Shown piece by piece: positions 25,573 through 34,161 of a stretch of DNA of 64,000 nt. Origin of the DNA: CAZENU01 sp965117035 (lineage in GTDB: Bacteria > Chloroflexota > Dehalococcoidia > Lucifugimonadales > CAZENU01). The DNA lies in assembly GCA_965117035.1 (NCBI GenBank), contig OZ220748.1, forward strand, positions 2,046,001 through 2,110,000. The letters run 5' to 3'. A program made the translations under genes and the position numbers. The notes below the pieces were generated by a model. That model ran no database searches. It saw only the letters and a list, made by a program, of their open reading frames with translations, and was not told where the DNA came from. Within the stretch, counting starts at the first letter, position 1. The number at the start of each line of letters is the position of its first letter.

Positions 25573-26151
25573 TGGCCTGACCGCGACGGTGCGAGGCCAT
25601 CGTAGCCCGGGGCGGAGCGAGGGCGAAACTGTTCAGACGTGCTGAGAGGAACGCGACCGCCACCGTCGTTCCCGCGCAGAGCCTTCCCTCGTGCAGCCGG
25701 GGGGAGACCTTTGCGTAACTCCTCACGATGGAGCCCGACGGGGCGGACATCCGCGGATTTCGTAGCTGAGCCCCCAACCCCCTGGGTTCCCGCCTGCGGA
25801 GACCTTTGCGTAACCCCCTTGCTTGCGGAGAACAGTGGTGGACGTGCGTCGATTCCGTACCTGGGAGGCCCCGCCCCTGGATTCCCGCCTGCGCGGGAAC
25901 GACGATTATGCAAGGGTCTCCCTGCGCGGGAATGACGGATCGTGCAAAGGTCTCCGAAGGCGGGAATCCATCCCCGGCACGGTGCGTCGCCGTCACCCGG
26001 GGGAACAGCCGGTTTCATGGGGCCGTCGGGCTGTGGGTGGTCTCGCCCCTCGACTCTGAACGGCTACAGCGAGGCCCCGATCTCGCGGCCCCGCGACGAT
26101 GGCGCTATACTTCCATCGAATCGACACCAACCCCCGCGGGGAGATGCTCGG
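25573..26151. repeat. Block of dispersed intergenic repeats
   Basis: This non-coding stretch of nearly 580 bases is built of GCGGGAAT-type palindromic units. Examples are ATTCCCGCCTGCGCGGGAA near 25878, CTGCGCGGGAATGACGG near 25921 and GGCGGGAATCCATCCCC near 25961. They alternate with short words such as CCTTTGCGTAA (twice) and AAGGTCTCC. Long frames through it encode low-complexity peptides such as VVPAQAGIQ and RHSRAGG, well known by-products of such repeats, so I call no gene here. Confidence 0.7.
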
Positions 26152-27522
26152 ATGCCATCGGTAGAACAGACAGGCCATGACCACCGCCGCCGCGAAGAGG
26201 CGCCCTCGATGGTCGATGAAGGCGGCGACGGGCGCGACGCCGCTGCGGCGGTTTCCGCCTGGGCTCGTGCGGCCGTACTCTCGGGATTTCTGCTCGTCCT
26301 GGCCATGACCGCCTGTGAGACTCAGATCCCGCCCGACACGCCCGCCAACCAGCGCTATGGGTACGTCGGCTCGGTCGTAGTGCTCCGCTGGGACTACACT
26401 GTTGCCGAGTCGTACACCATCTACTACGGTGGGCCGGGCTGCCACCTGAACGACAGCCAGCCCGTCTCCTGTACGGAGCTCGCCAGCGGCTTCTTGGACA
26501 CTTCGTACACCCACGACAGCCCCAACGCCGGCGCCCGCGACTACTGGGTCGTCGCCTGCAACGAGTCCGGCTGCTCCGAGATCGACACGGCCAACCCCGC
26601 CCGGCGTCTGCCCGGCGTCCCCGACAATGTCCATGTCGTCCAGGACGGCTTGTCGCTGAAGCTCACCTGGGATCCAGTGCGGGAGGCTACCCACTACAAG
26701 GTCTATCACAACGATGGCAGGGCCTTCTGCTCGTCGCCATCGGGCACGCCGAATTGCACCGAGTTGGATGGAAGCGTGGCCGGGACGAGCTACGCCGTCG
26801 AACCGCCGGCGCCCAGGCCGCCCGACCTTCCCAGGGTTGTCGGCAGGACCTCGGACGCGCTGACTGTCGATTGGAGCGAGCGCGAAGACTACCGATACTA
26901 TTGGGTCAGCGCCTGCGGCGACACGGGGTGCTCGCCGGTCGTTGACGAACTCGCCGCTTCGATGGAAGTAACTACCCGGTTCTACAAGATATATCGCTTA
27001 CCCCGAGACGCGGCCGAAAGGGACGAGGTGCTCGAGTACACGCCCGAGGATTTCAGCCCCGACCGCTCCCGGTATGTCGACAAGGGCCTGCGGCCGAATG
27101 CCGTCTACTACTACCGTGTCGCGGCCTGCAACGACAACGGCTGTTCCATCGATGACGATTTGGCGCGGCGCAGAGTTGCAGATGGCGCGGCTGCGGGACT
27201 AACGGAGTCCGATGGCCCTGTCGATGCTCCATCCGTCCCCGCTCTCCAGGGCAAGAAGATCGAGATCAGTGGCGGTGGCGATAGCGCGGAGGTTACCTGG
27301 GACTCGATGGAGGGGGCGACCTACTATGAGCTGTGGAAGGGCTCCGACCCCTCTCGCCCCTTCGGGCTCGCGGGAGAGATAAGCGCTCCGCTCGAATTCC
27401 AGTCATACGCGACACCTGTCAACAGGGCCTTCTTCGGGGAGTACTCGGTCACGAGCTGGAAGGTCAAGGCCTGCAACAAGGCCGGATGCTCCCCGTTCTC
27501 TAACGTCGTCACGATCAGGTAG
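26152..27522 (+). CDS. Fibronectin type III repeat lipoprotein
   Basis: A 456-residue secreted protein. After a charged N-terminus, a hydrophobic segment ends in VLAMTAC, a lipobox. About four Fn3-like domains follow. Each ends in a near-identical turn: VACNESGCSEI, SACGDTGCSPV, AACNDNGCSID and KACNKAGCSPF, giving a conserved pair of cysteines per domain that could form a disulphide. Such proteins probably act in surface adhesion or carbohydrate binding. The ATG at 26152 is used; the ATG at 26209 nearer the signal segment is a good alternative. No operon partner is visible. Confidence 0.78.
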   Translation: MPSVEQTGHDHRRREEAPSMVDEGGDGRDAAAAVSAWARAAVLSGFLLVLAMTACETQIPPDTPANQRYGYVGSVVVLRWDYTVAESYTIYYGGPGCHLNDSQPVSCTELASGFLDTSYTHDSPNAGARDYWVVACNESGCSEIDTANPARRLPGVPDNVHVVQDGLSLKLTWDPVREATHYKVYHNDGRAFCSSPSGTPNCTELDGSVAGTSYAVEPPAPRPPDLPRVVGRTSDALTVDWSEREDYRYYWVSACGDTGCSPVVDELAASMEVTTRFYKIYRLPRDAAERDEVLEYTPEDFSPDRSRYVDKGLRPNAVYYYRVAACNDNGCSIDDDLARRRVADGAAAGLTESDGPVDAPSVPALQGKKIEISGGGDSAEVTWDSMEGATYYELWKGSDPSRPFGLAGEISAPLEFQSYATPVNRAFFGEYSVTSWKVKACNKAGCSPFSNVVTIR

Positions 27523-27866
27523 ATCGGGCCGGCGGATCGCCCGGCCCGCAATGAGGCCCCGGCCGCCAGGCCCGCCCGAAGCCCGGCAGGGATGGGGCCA
27601 ATTGCCCCACAGCCGTTCGTCCCGAGTCGCCCGACGCTGAGGGCGGCACAACGACCCGTTCGCCCCGAGTGCCCCGACGCCTCGTCGGGGTGTATCGAGG
27701 GGCCCGCCAGCACCGCGTTCGGGCCAGCGCCGACGCCTCTACCACCGGAAGGGTTGCGCGCGACCCTCGGGCGGGCATACCCTACCTTCCCAGACGCGAT
27801 GTCCCCGCGTCCTGCCGCCTGCACCGCAAGCGCCAAGCCCCACGATGATCTTCAGGAGGTCGACTC
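27523..27866. other. Intergenic region, start of a segmental duplication
   Basis: No gene is visible. From about 27771 the sequence resembles the region before the intact amidase (from about 30347), including CATACCCT and an AGGAGG site at 27854-27859. The duplication therefore includes the leader and ribosome-binding site of the amidase. Confidence 0.5.
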
Positions 27867-28088
27867 TTGTCCGAGCCGTTCGAGCTCTCCGCCGCGCAGG
27901 CCGCATCCGCCATCCGCGGAGGGCGGCTGACCGCAGCCGACCTGATGGAGTCGCTGCTGGCGCGCTCGGCCACCCTGGAGCCCGCGCTCAGGGTGTGGGT
28001 GACCCTGGACGAGGACCTGTGCATGGCGGCGGCCCGCCGCGCGGACGACGAGATGCGGCGCGACGGGCCCGCCGGCATACTCGCATAG
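27867..28088 (+). pseudogene. Truncated 5' copy of the amidase gene
   Basis: A 73-codon frame starting at TTG with AGGAGG upstream. Its first 70 residues match the first 70 residues of the amidase at 30445 with only a few substitutions, after which it reads ILA and stops. It lacks the catalytic lysine and both serines, so it cannot be active. DNA similarity ends at about 28076, right after GGGCCCGCCGGC. It is the left arm of a duplication that brackets the amidohydrolase gene. Confidence 0.85.
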
Positions 28089-28209
28089 CGCCGCCGCGAA
28101 TCTCAACGGCGACTCAGCCGGGTTCACCGCCTCAGGCTGGCCTGGACGTGATCAGAAGAGCGCAGCAGAAAGAACGGGGGTAGCGTCTAGTACGATATCC
28201 AATAGCCTG

Positions 28210-30276
28210 ATGGATGAGTGTCTCGACGAAGGTCAAGGGACAATGATTGGGCCCCGTTTGGCGTTTCCTGCCCGAGTGCCTGGGCCAATGGCGATTACCA
28301 ATGTCGCCGTTGTGCCCATGGACCGGAACCGCGTGCTATCGGACCGGACAGTGGTCATCCATGATGGACTCATCAGGACGGTCGGGCCCTCCGCAAGCGT
28401 CAGCACGGCTGGCATGTTGACGGTAGACGGTTCGAACAGGTACCTGCTGCCGGGCCTGGCCGATATGCATGTCCACTACTCGGCGCCGGGAGAGTCCGCG
28501 CTGTTCCTGGCAAACGGGGTCACCCTGGTCAGAAACATGGCGGGCGCGCCATTCCACCTGGAGCTCCAGCGGCAGATTCAGCAGCGGGAGCTGCCGGGCC
28601 CCCGTATTGTCACGACCAGCCCGATTGTTGATGCATCGGACCCGGGCCTTCGCACCTGGCATGCAGCCGATGGCCCGGATGCCGCCAAACGACTGGTCAG
28701 TCGAATGGCAGTCCGGGGATATCAGCAGTGCAAGATTCTGAACTCCTTGAGCCTCGAGTCACTCAAGGCCATCTGCAGCCAAGCTTCGGCCAATGGACTG
28801 CGTGTCACGGGCCACTGCCCCGACGGCGCGACCTTCGAACAGGCGATTGAAGCGGGAATGTCCTCCTTCGAGCACCTCACTGGTATCTGGAGGGGACACA
28901 TGAAGGATGGAATCGGACCCCTCAAGCTTCCCAATTTGGCGACAGAGACGCTTGACGCCGTGGCTGATGGGGTCGATGAGGACGCAATCCGACGCCTGGC
29001 ACACGACATGGCCGTTCGAGACGTCTGGAATTGCCCGACTCTGGTCGCCCTGAGGAATATGTACGAACCCCAGAAGGAGAGCATTGACAGCCCGCGCCTG
29101 AGACACATCGCTGAGTATGTTCCCATTGCGGCCATGAGGACTTGGGAGCAGCTTGACCCCAGAGCCCGGTTTCCCGGTGACGCGGCTTACCGGCGATGGA
29201 GAGACGCCATGTGCCGCCGCAACGATGTCCTGGAACGGATATTCGCCATCCTGCACGAAGAGGGAGCACCGCTGCTCGTGGGTACGGACTCCGCCGTGCG
29301 GCTTGTAGTCCAGGGCTTCTCGCTCCACGAGGAATTGGCCCACTTTGTCGGAGCGGGGATGTCCCCGTACGAGACCCTCGCATGCGCCACCAGTGAAGCC
29401 GCGCGATTCCTGGGTCAGTCAGACTCCTGGGGCACCGTCGCCGAGGGCAAGAGAGCCGATCTCATCCTGGCTCGATCCAACCCCCTCGCTCGAATAGAGT
29501 CGCTACAGGATCTTGAGGGGGTCTTTGTCAACGGGTTCCACTTCACAAGAGACGATCTCGATGGCCTGTTGGACCGGCGGACCGCTCTCGACGCACCTTC
29601 TGATTTCTCAGGATATGTGGAGAGCGGGCCAGCCATCTCGGCCGGATCAGCCAATCGGGGCACCTGGAGCGAACGTGAAGGAGACCATGAGGTCGGGCGG
29701 GTGGTCTTCACTCACCGCAAGCTACCCAGCGGACAGGTGACCATAGAGGAGTGCCATGTCTTCGAGCAGGGCAGCATCTTCGACTTCGGAGGTGTCCAAC
29801 GACATTCGATCAAGCTGCGCCTGGAGGCTGACCTGACCATCCGCGAGGCCACGTTGCGCGAAGAGTCCTGGGTCGGCGAGTCTCGCGCCACTCTAACCCG
29901 GACCGACAGTGGCACGTACCGCCTCAGGCGAGTTGAGGAAGATGGTCATGAAGTCGAAGAGGAACTGGGCCAGCAGCCTCTCCTGCCTGATCCGACCCTG
30001 GGGCTTTCGGTAGCCCCGCTGATTGCGGACCGCCCTCCGGGGCGGGCTCGTGGCGACAACGGCCTCGCGTGTCGCTTGCGTCAAGGGCGTGCCGAACTTG
30101 TCGTTCTCAGGCTGGGGGAACCCGAACTGGCAGGGCGTGGTGCGGGCGATGGTTCCCTCAGGCGAATCGTCGTCGAACGTGGGGACGATACGACGGGGTT
30201 GGTATTCGCGTTCTCCCGCGATGGCAATGTGTCGCGGGTAACCTGCGGGCCCAGGACGTTTGTCCCGGTAGCATGA
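28210..30276 (+). CDS. Amidohydrolase-family metal-dependent hydrolase
   Basis: Imidazolonepropionase/prolidase-like amidohydrolase. Motifs of the metal-dependent TIM barrel are visible: PGLADMHVHYS, VTGHCPDG, SFEHLTG and LLVGTDSAVR, with the closing GTVAEGKRADLILARSNPL. A further C-terminal region of about 200 residues beyond the usual domain is beta-rich and of unknown role. Starts at 28210, 28243 (after AAGGGA) and 28288 are possible; the conserved part begins at MAITNVAVVPMD. The gene lies between the two amidase copies and its base composition is less GC-rich than theirs, suggesting insertion. Confidence 0.85.
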   Translation: MDECLDEGQGTMIGPRLAFPARVPGPMAITNVAVVPMDRNRVLSDRTVVIHDGLIRTVGPSASVSTAGMLTVDGSNRYLLPGLADMHVHYSAPGESALFLANGVTLVRNMAGAPFHLELQRQIQQRELPGPRIVTTSPIVDASDPGLRTWHAADGPDAAKRLVSRMAVRGYQQCKILNSLSLESLKAICSQASANGLRVTGHCPDGATFEQAIEAGMSSFEHLTGIWRGHMKDGIGPLKLPNLATETLDAVADGVDEDAIRRLAHDMAVRDVWNCPTLVALRNMYEPQKESIDSPRLRHIAEYVPIAAMRTWEQLDPRARFPGDAAYRRWRDAMCRRNDVLERIFAILHEEGAPLLVGTDSAVRLVVQGFSLHEELAHFVGAGMSPYETLACATSEAARFLGQSDSWGTVAEGKRADLILARSNPLARIESLQDLEGVFVNGFHFTRDDLDGLLDRRTALDAPSDFSGYVESGPAISAGSANRGTWSEREGDHEVGRVVFTHRKLPSGQVTIEECHVFEQGSIFDFGGVQRHSIKLRLEADLTIREATLREESWVGESRATLTRTDSGTYRLRRVEEDGHEVEEELGQQPLLPDPTLGLSVAPLIADRPPGRARGDNGLACRLRQGRAELVVLRLGEPELAGRGAGDGSLRRIVVERGDDTTGLVFAFSRDGNVSRVTCGPRTFVPVA

Positions 30277-30444
30277 ACGTGGCCCCGGCATTTCGCCCGA
30301 ACAGGCGCATAGCCCGGGTCGGTCTCGCCCGCTTGACTGCCGATCGGGGGCGGACATACCCTTGCCTCCCGGACTCGAGCACCGCGTCCGACAGCGAATA
30401 TCGCCTGCTCACCGAGTAGCGTTACGATCCCAGGAGGTCGACCC

Positions 30445-31809
30445 TTGTCCGAGCCGTTCGAGCTCTCCGCCGCGCAGGCCGCATCCGCGATTCGCGATGG
30501 GAGGCTGACCGCTGCCGACCTGATGGAGTCGCTGCTGGCCCGGTCCGCGGGCCTGGAGCCCGCTCTCAGGGTGTGGGTGACCCTGGACGAGGACCTGTGC
30601 ATGGCGGCGGCCCGCCGCGCGGACGACGAGATGCGGAGCGGCGGGCCCGCCGGCCCCCTGCACGGCGTGCCCGTAGGCGTCAAGGACATCTACTACACCC
30701 ACGACATGAAGACCACGAACGGGTCTCCCATGTTCGCCGACTTCCAGCCCGACTTCGACTCGACCGCGGTCGCCCTGCTCAGGCGCGCCGGCGCGATCGT
30801 CATGGGCAAGACCGTCACGACGGAGTTCGCCTGCGCCGACCCGCCGCCGACGCGCAACCCCTGGAACGCGGCGCACACGCCCGGCGGCTCCAGCAGCGGC
30901 TCGGCGGCGGGCGTCGCGGCGAGGATTTTTCCGGCATCCCTCGGCTCGCAGACGGCCGGCTCGGTCGTCAGGCCCGCGTCCTACAACGGCGTCGTGGGCA
31001 TGAAGCCGACATTCGGGCTCGTCAGCCGCTACGGCGTCACACCGGTCTCGTGGTCGCTCGACACGATGGGCTTCTTCTGCCGCTCCGTCGAGGACGCCGC
31101 GCTGCTGCTGTCGTGTCTCGCCCAGCACGACCCGAACGACGGCGCCTCGGTGCCGACCTCGGACCGCGTGCCGGCCGGGCCCGTGCGGGACCAGCCCGCG
31201 CCGCCGCGCATCGGGACGATGCGCCGGTTCTTCTACGAGAAGGCCGAGCCCGAGGCGCGGGACGCCACCGACGAGGCTGTCGAGAAGCTGTCGGCCGCCG
31301 GCGCCGAGGTCGAGGAGATCGCCGTGAGTGCCGACTACGACGACCTGCTGGCCGCCCACCGGGTCGTAATGGCCGTTGAGGCGGCGGCGGTCCACGAGCG
31401 GCGGTTCCGGACGCGCGCTGACGAGTACGGCCCGAGGGTGCGTGGGCTGATCGAGTCGGGCACGCTCGTCCCGGCCGTCTCCTACGTCCAGGCCCAGCGC
31501 ATACGAGAAAAATTTCGCGAAGCGATGCTGGAGGCCGTGAGCGGGTTCGACGCCGTGATCGGCCCGACGACGCCGTCAGCGCCGGGTGACCTGAGTACGA
31601 CCGGCAACCCGGTCTTCCAGGTGCCCTGGACGAGCTGCGGCTTCCCTGCGATCACCCTGCCATGCGCGCTGTCCGGGTCCGGCCTGCCGCTCGGCGTGCA
31701 GCTGGCCGCGGGCCCGCTCGAGGAGTCCCGCCTGCTGTCCGCCGCCGCGTGGTGCGAGCGCGCGCTCGGCTTCGAGGCGTTTCCAGAAGTGGGGCTCCCC
31801 TCCGGCTGA
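30445..31809 (+). CDS. Amidase (amidase signature family)
   Basis: Hydrolyses a carboxamide or related bond in the cytosol. The Ser-cisSer-Lys triad can be read: Lys80 in GVKD, Ser149 in PGGSSSGSAAG and nucleophile Ser173 in GSQTAGSVVRP. Substitution of the usual Asp-Thr-Gly-Gly by Gln-Thr-Ala-Gly near the nucleophile is common in this family's divergent branches. Length is 454 residues. The start is TTG with AGGAGG upstream. The first 220 bases are duplicated at 27867. The substrate cannot be predicted. Confidence 0.92.
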   Translation: MSEPFELSAAQAASAIRDGRLTAADLMESLLARSAGLEPALRVWVTLDEDLCMAAARRADDEMRSGGPAGPLHGVPVGVKDIYYTHDMKTTNGSPMFADFQPDFDSTAVALLRRAGAIVMGKTVTTEFACADPPPTRNPWNAAHTPGGSSSGSAAGVAARIFPASLGSQTAGSVVRPASYNGVVGMKPTFGLVSRYGVTPVSWSLDTMGFFCRSVEDAALLLSCLAQHDPNDGASVPTSDRVPAGPVRDQPAPPRIGTMRRFFYEKAEPEARDATDEAVEKLSAAGAEVEEIAVSADYDDLLAAHRVVMAVEAAAVHERRFRTRADEYGPRVRGLIESGTLVPAVSYVQAQRIREKFREAMLEAVSGFDAVIGPTTPSAPGDLSTTGNPVFQVPWTSCGFPAITLPCALSGSGLPLGVQLAAGPLEESRLLSAAAWCERALGFEAFPEVGLPSG

Positions 31810-31826
31810 AGCGAGGTTGCCACACG

Positions 31827-32315
31827 CTAGAACTCGAAGGCGCCGTCCCAGTGCAGCTTCATCAGGTCAATCGGCATATGCTCCCTGAACGCCTCGGCCC
31901 GTGCGATCAGGGCGCTTAGCCAGTGGTCGCGCGGCAGAAACGCCCTCGCATCCTCTGCCGTAACCCATCTGTGCTCCGAATGCTCGTCACTCAGCTTGAG
32001 GCCTGAAGCATCGGCGACGGAGCATCCGAAGCTCACTCCAACCAGCTCGTTTTCCGGTACTGGCTCGCCGCGGTAGAAGTGAGTCGTGCCGAGCAGACAT
32101 TCGATGCGCACGTCGAGTGCCAACTCTTCCCGCGCCTCCCTCCGCAAGGCATCGATGAAGCCCTCTCCCTGCTCGAGTCTGCCGGAGCCGGTCTCCCATT
32201 GCCCGGGGGCGAAGTCCCTGACCTGCGACCTTCGGAGCAAGAGGTAGCGCCCGTCGGTCCGGCGCCATACCAGCATGCCAACCATCCCGATGAAGCGTCC
32301 GACAGCCACGGTCAC
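31827..32315 (-). CDS. NUDIX hydrolase
   Basis: A 162-residue pyrophosphohydrolase. The Nudix box is complete: Gly45, Glu51, then REAREE at 59-64, giving the Gx5Ex7REUxEE pattern that binds magnesium. Preceding FAPGQWETGSGRLE is typical of nucleotide-sugar or (d)NTP hydrolysing members. It is convergent with the amidase and followed on the same strand by PhyH, with no obvious functional link. The substrate is unknown. Confidence 0.92.
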   Translation of the reverse strand: MTVAVGRFIGMVGMLVWRRTDGRYLLLRRSQVRDFAPGQWETGSGRLEQGEGFIDALRREAREELALDVRIECLLGTTHFYRGEPVPENELVGVSFGCSVADASGLKLSDEHSEHRWVTAEDARAFLPRDHWLSALIARAEAFREHMPIDLMKLHWDGAFEF

Positions 32316-32369
32316 CTCCGGTAGGGCGGGCGAGTCACATCGCCGCGCGCGGGTGCGCCTTTGCGTACG

Positions 32370-33149
32370 TCAAACCGGCCACGTGTCGAAGCCCCAGTCG
32401 ACCAGGCGCGACACCATCCGCCGTATGCGCGGGCTCTCGCTGTCGACGTAGGACTGCGCCGGTCGCAGGCCGTACGTCCACCTCTCGTAGAGCCCCCGGA
32501 CATGCGCGACCTGGCCGTCGGTCTTCGGGTTCTCCATGAAGTTGATCGCGTTCTGGTGACGGCCGGGACTGCCCCCGAACGACGCGTGCAGCAGGCTCTC
32601 GGTGAACACAACCAGGTCGCCGGGGTTCGTCTCAGCCGCGTAGCAGGGGATATCGGACGGCGCCATGCCGAACGGCCGGAAGTCCGGGTCGGCGTTGTTC
32701 TCCCTGAGAATCGCGTAGCGGTCGGGGTCCTCGGCGATATGTGAGCCCGGAACGAACCTGAGCGCCCCTGTCTCCTTCGTCAGATCGTCCAGGTAGAAGT
32801 TGATCTTGACCGTCATCGGCTCGTCGTCGGGACCCGGCGCCCCGTGCCAGGGCGTGTCCCCGGCCCTCGCCCGGCCCTCCGTCTGCGCGAGGATGAAGTC
32901 GGGCCCCACCAGGTCGACGCCGATCCCGTAGACGCGGTCGTCCTCCGGCAGCGTGCTCAGGTAGGGCTTGCGCTCGAAGAACGGCTGCACGTACTGCGTC
33001 TCGTCGGTGACCGGCCCCCAGTCCCGGTGCTCCGCGAAGATCTCGTCCGCCTCGTGCCGGATAACCGCCACCTCGTCCGGGTCGAATACCTGCCGAAGCA
33101 CCACGAAGCCGAAGGTGTGGAAGTGCGAGATCTGTTCCTGCGTCAGCAT
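32370..33149 (-). CDS. Phytanoyl-CoA dioxygenase (PhyH) family protein
   Basis: A 259-residue Fe(II)/2-oxoglutarate-dependent oxygenase-like protein. The double-stranded beta-helix core has DTPWHGAPGPDDEP, KINFYLDDLTKETGALRFVPGSH and NPGDLVVFTESLLHASFGGSPGRH. His102 and His188 fit two iron ligands and Arg197 could bind 2-oxoglutarate, but the Asp expected two residues after His102 is Ala104. The aspartates at 108-109 might replace it. The ATG at 33149 has GGAGGG upstream. It is followed upstream by an SDR gene on the same strand, suggesting a small catabolic pair. Confidence 0.85.
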   Translation of the reverse strand: MLTQEQISHFHTFGFVVLRQVFDPDEVAVIRHEADEIFAEHRDWGPVTDETQYVQPFFERKPYLSTLPEDDRVYGIGVDLVGPDFILAQTEGRARAGDTPWHGAPGPDDEPMTVKINFYLDDLTKETGALRFVPGSHIAEDPDRYAILRENNADPDFRPFGMAPSDIPCYAAETNPGDLVVFTESLLHASFGGSPGRHQNAINFMENPKTDGQVAHVRGLYERWTYGLRPAQSYVDSESPRIRRMVSRLVDWGFDTWPV

Positions 33150-33193
33150 GATATCCCTCCCTCTCCCGTCGGCGCCGCGGGGTGCGCCGCCGG

Positions 33194-34015
33194 CTACGTC
33201 TGCCCGCGTCTCACGCCCCGTACTGGCGCCGTGTTGATCAGCCCGCCGTCCACGTCGATCGTCGCCCCCGTGATGAAGTCCGACGCGTCCGACAGCAGGA
33301 ACATCACGGCGTTGACCACATCGGCCGTGACGCCGTTGCGCCCGATGGGGACGTTGGCCGCCGTCGCCGCCATTATCTGCTCCGCGGTTGCGCCGGTGCT
33401 GGACATCTTCGCGGCCAGCACGTCCTGTCCCATCGTCGTCTCCGGCGTGCCGACCGGGCAGACGCAGTTGACCGTCACACGGTCGGGCGCCAGCTCGGCG
33501 GCCAGCGTCTTCGTGAGGCCGATTACGCCGTGCTTGGCGGTCACGTAGGTCGATATCCGCGGAAAGCCGACCTTGCCCGCGTCCGAGCTGAGGTTGACGA
33601 TCCGTCCCCTGCCGCTCTTCCGCAGCAGCGGCGCGGCGGCCTGGCAGCACAGAAAGACGCCCTTGAGGTCGACGCCGACGACCAGGTCCCACTCCGCCTC
33701 TGTGATCTCGTCGAGCGGCGTGAACCTGATCACGCCGGCGCTGTTGACGAGCGCGTCGAGCCCGCCGAACGCGTCCTCGCAGGCCGCGACGGCCGCGCGC
33801 ACCGAGTCTCGCGACATCACGTCGAGCTCGATCGGCAGCAGCCGGTCGCCGCCTCCCAGGGACTCGGCGGCGCTATCGAGCCGCCCCCTGTGCACGTCGC
33901 CGATGGCGACGCTGGCGCCCTGCTCGAGCAGGGCGCGGGCGACGCCGAGGCCGAACCCGCTCGCTCCGCCCGTGACCAACGCCCGCCTGGGCTCGTTGTT
34001 CCCTGCCATATCCAC
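33194..34015 (-). CDS. Short-chain dehydrogenase/reductase
   Basis: A 273-residue NAD(P)-dependent oxidoreductase of the classical SDR type. The cofactor motif is TGGASGFG at 15-22, with NSAG at 91-94; the catalytic residues are Ser143 or Ser144, Tyr157 and Lys161 in YVTAK. The C-terminal GATIDVDGG is typical. Asp at the end of strand 2 (AIGDVHRG) suggests a preference for NAD. The start is GTG 34015 or ATG 34009. It is transcribed with the PhyH gene 44 bases downstream; the substrate is unknown. Confidence 0.92.
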   Translation of the reverse strand: MDMAGNNEPRRALVTGGASGFGLGVARALLEQGASVAIGDVHRGRLDSAAESLGGGDRLLPIELDVMSRDSVRAAVAACEDAFGGLDALVNSAGVIRFTPLDEITEAEWDLVVGVDLKGVFLCCQAAAPLLRKSGRGRIVNLSSDAGKVGFPRISTYVTAKHGVIGLTKTLAAELAPDRVTVNCVCPVGTPETTMGQDVLAAKMSSTGATAEQIMAATAANVPIGRNGVTADVVNAVMFLLSDASDFITGATIDVDGGLINTAPVRGVRRGQT

Positions 34016-34161
34016 GTACCCGCCGAAGGGGCTCAGCCCGAGGTGGCGGAAATTATATCCCAGGCTCGGCAGACTGTCACAAGCCGCGCCGGGCTGCTAC
34101 GTGGGCGCTTACCGGCCCGGCGCGGGCGTTGTATGATGGCCGCCTGGACGACGAGAACGCC

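Noticed and set aside
24878..26018. Minus-strand frames with VVPAQAGIQ and RHSRAGG
   Set aside because: These peptides are translations of the intergenic repeats, not conserved proteins.
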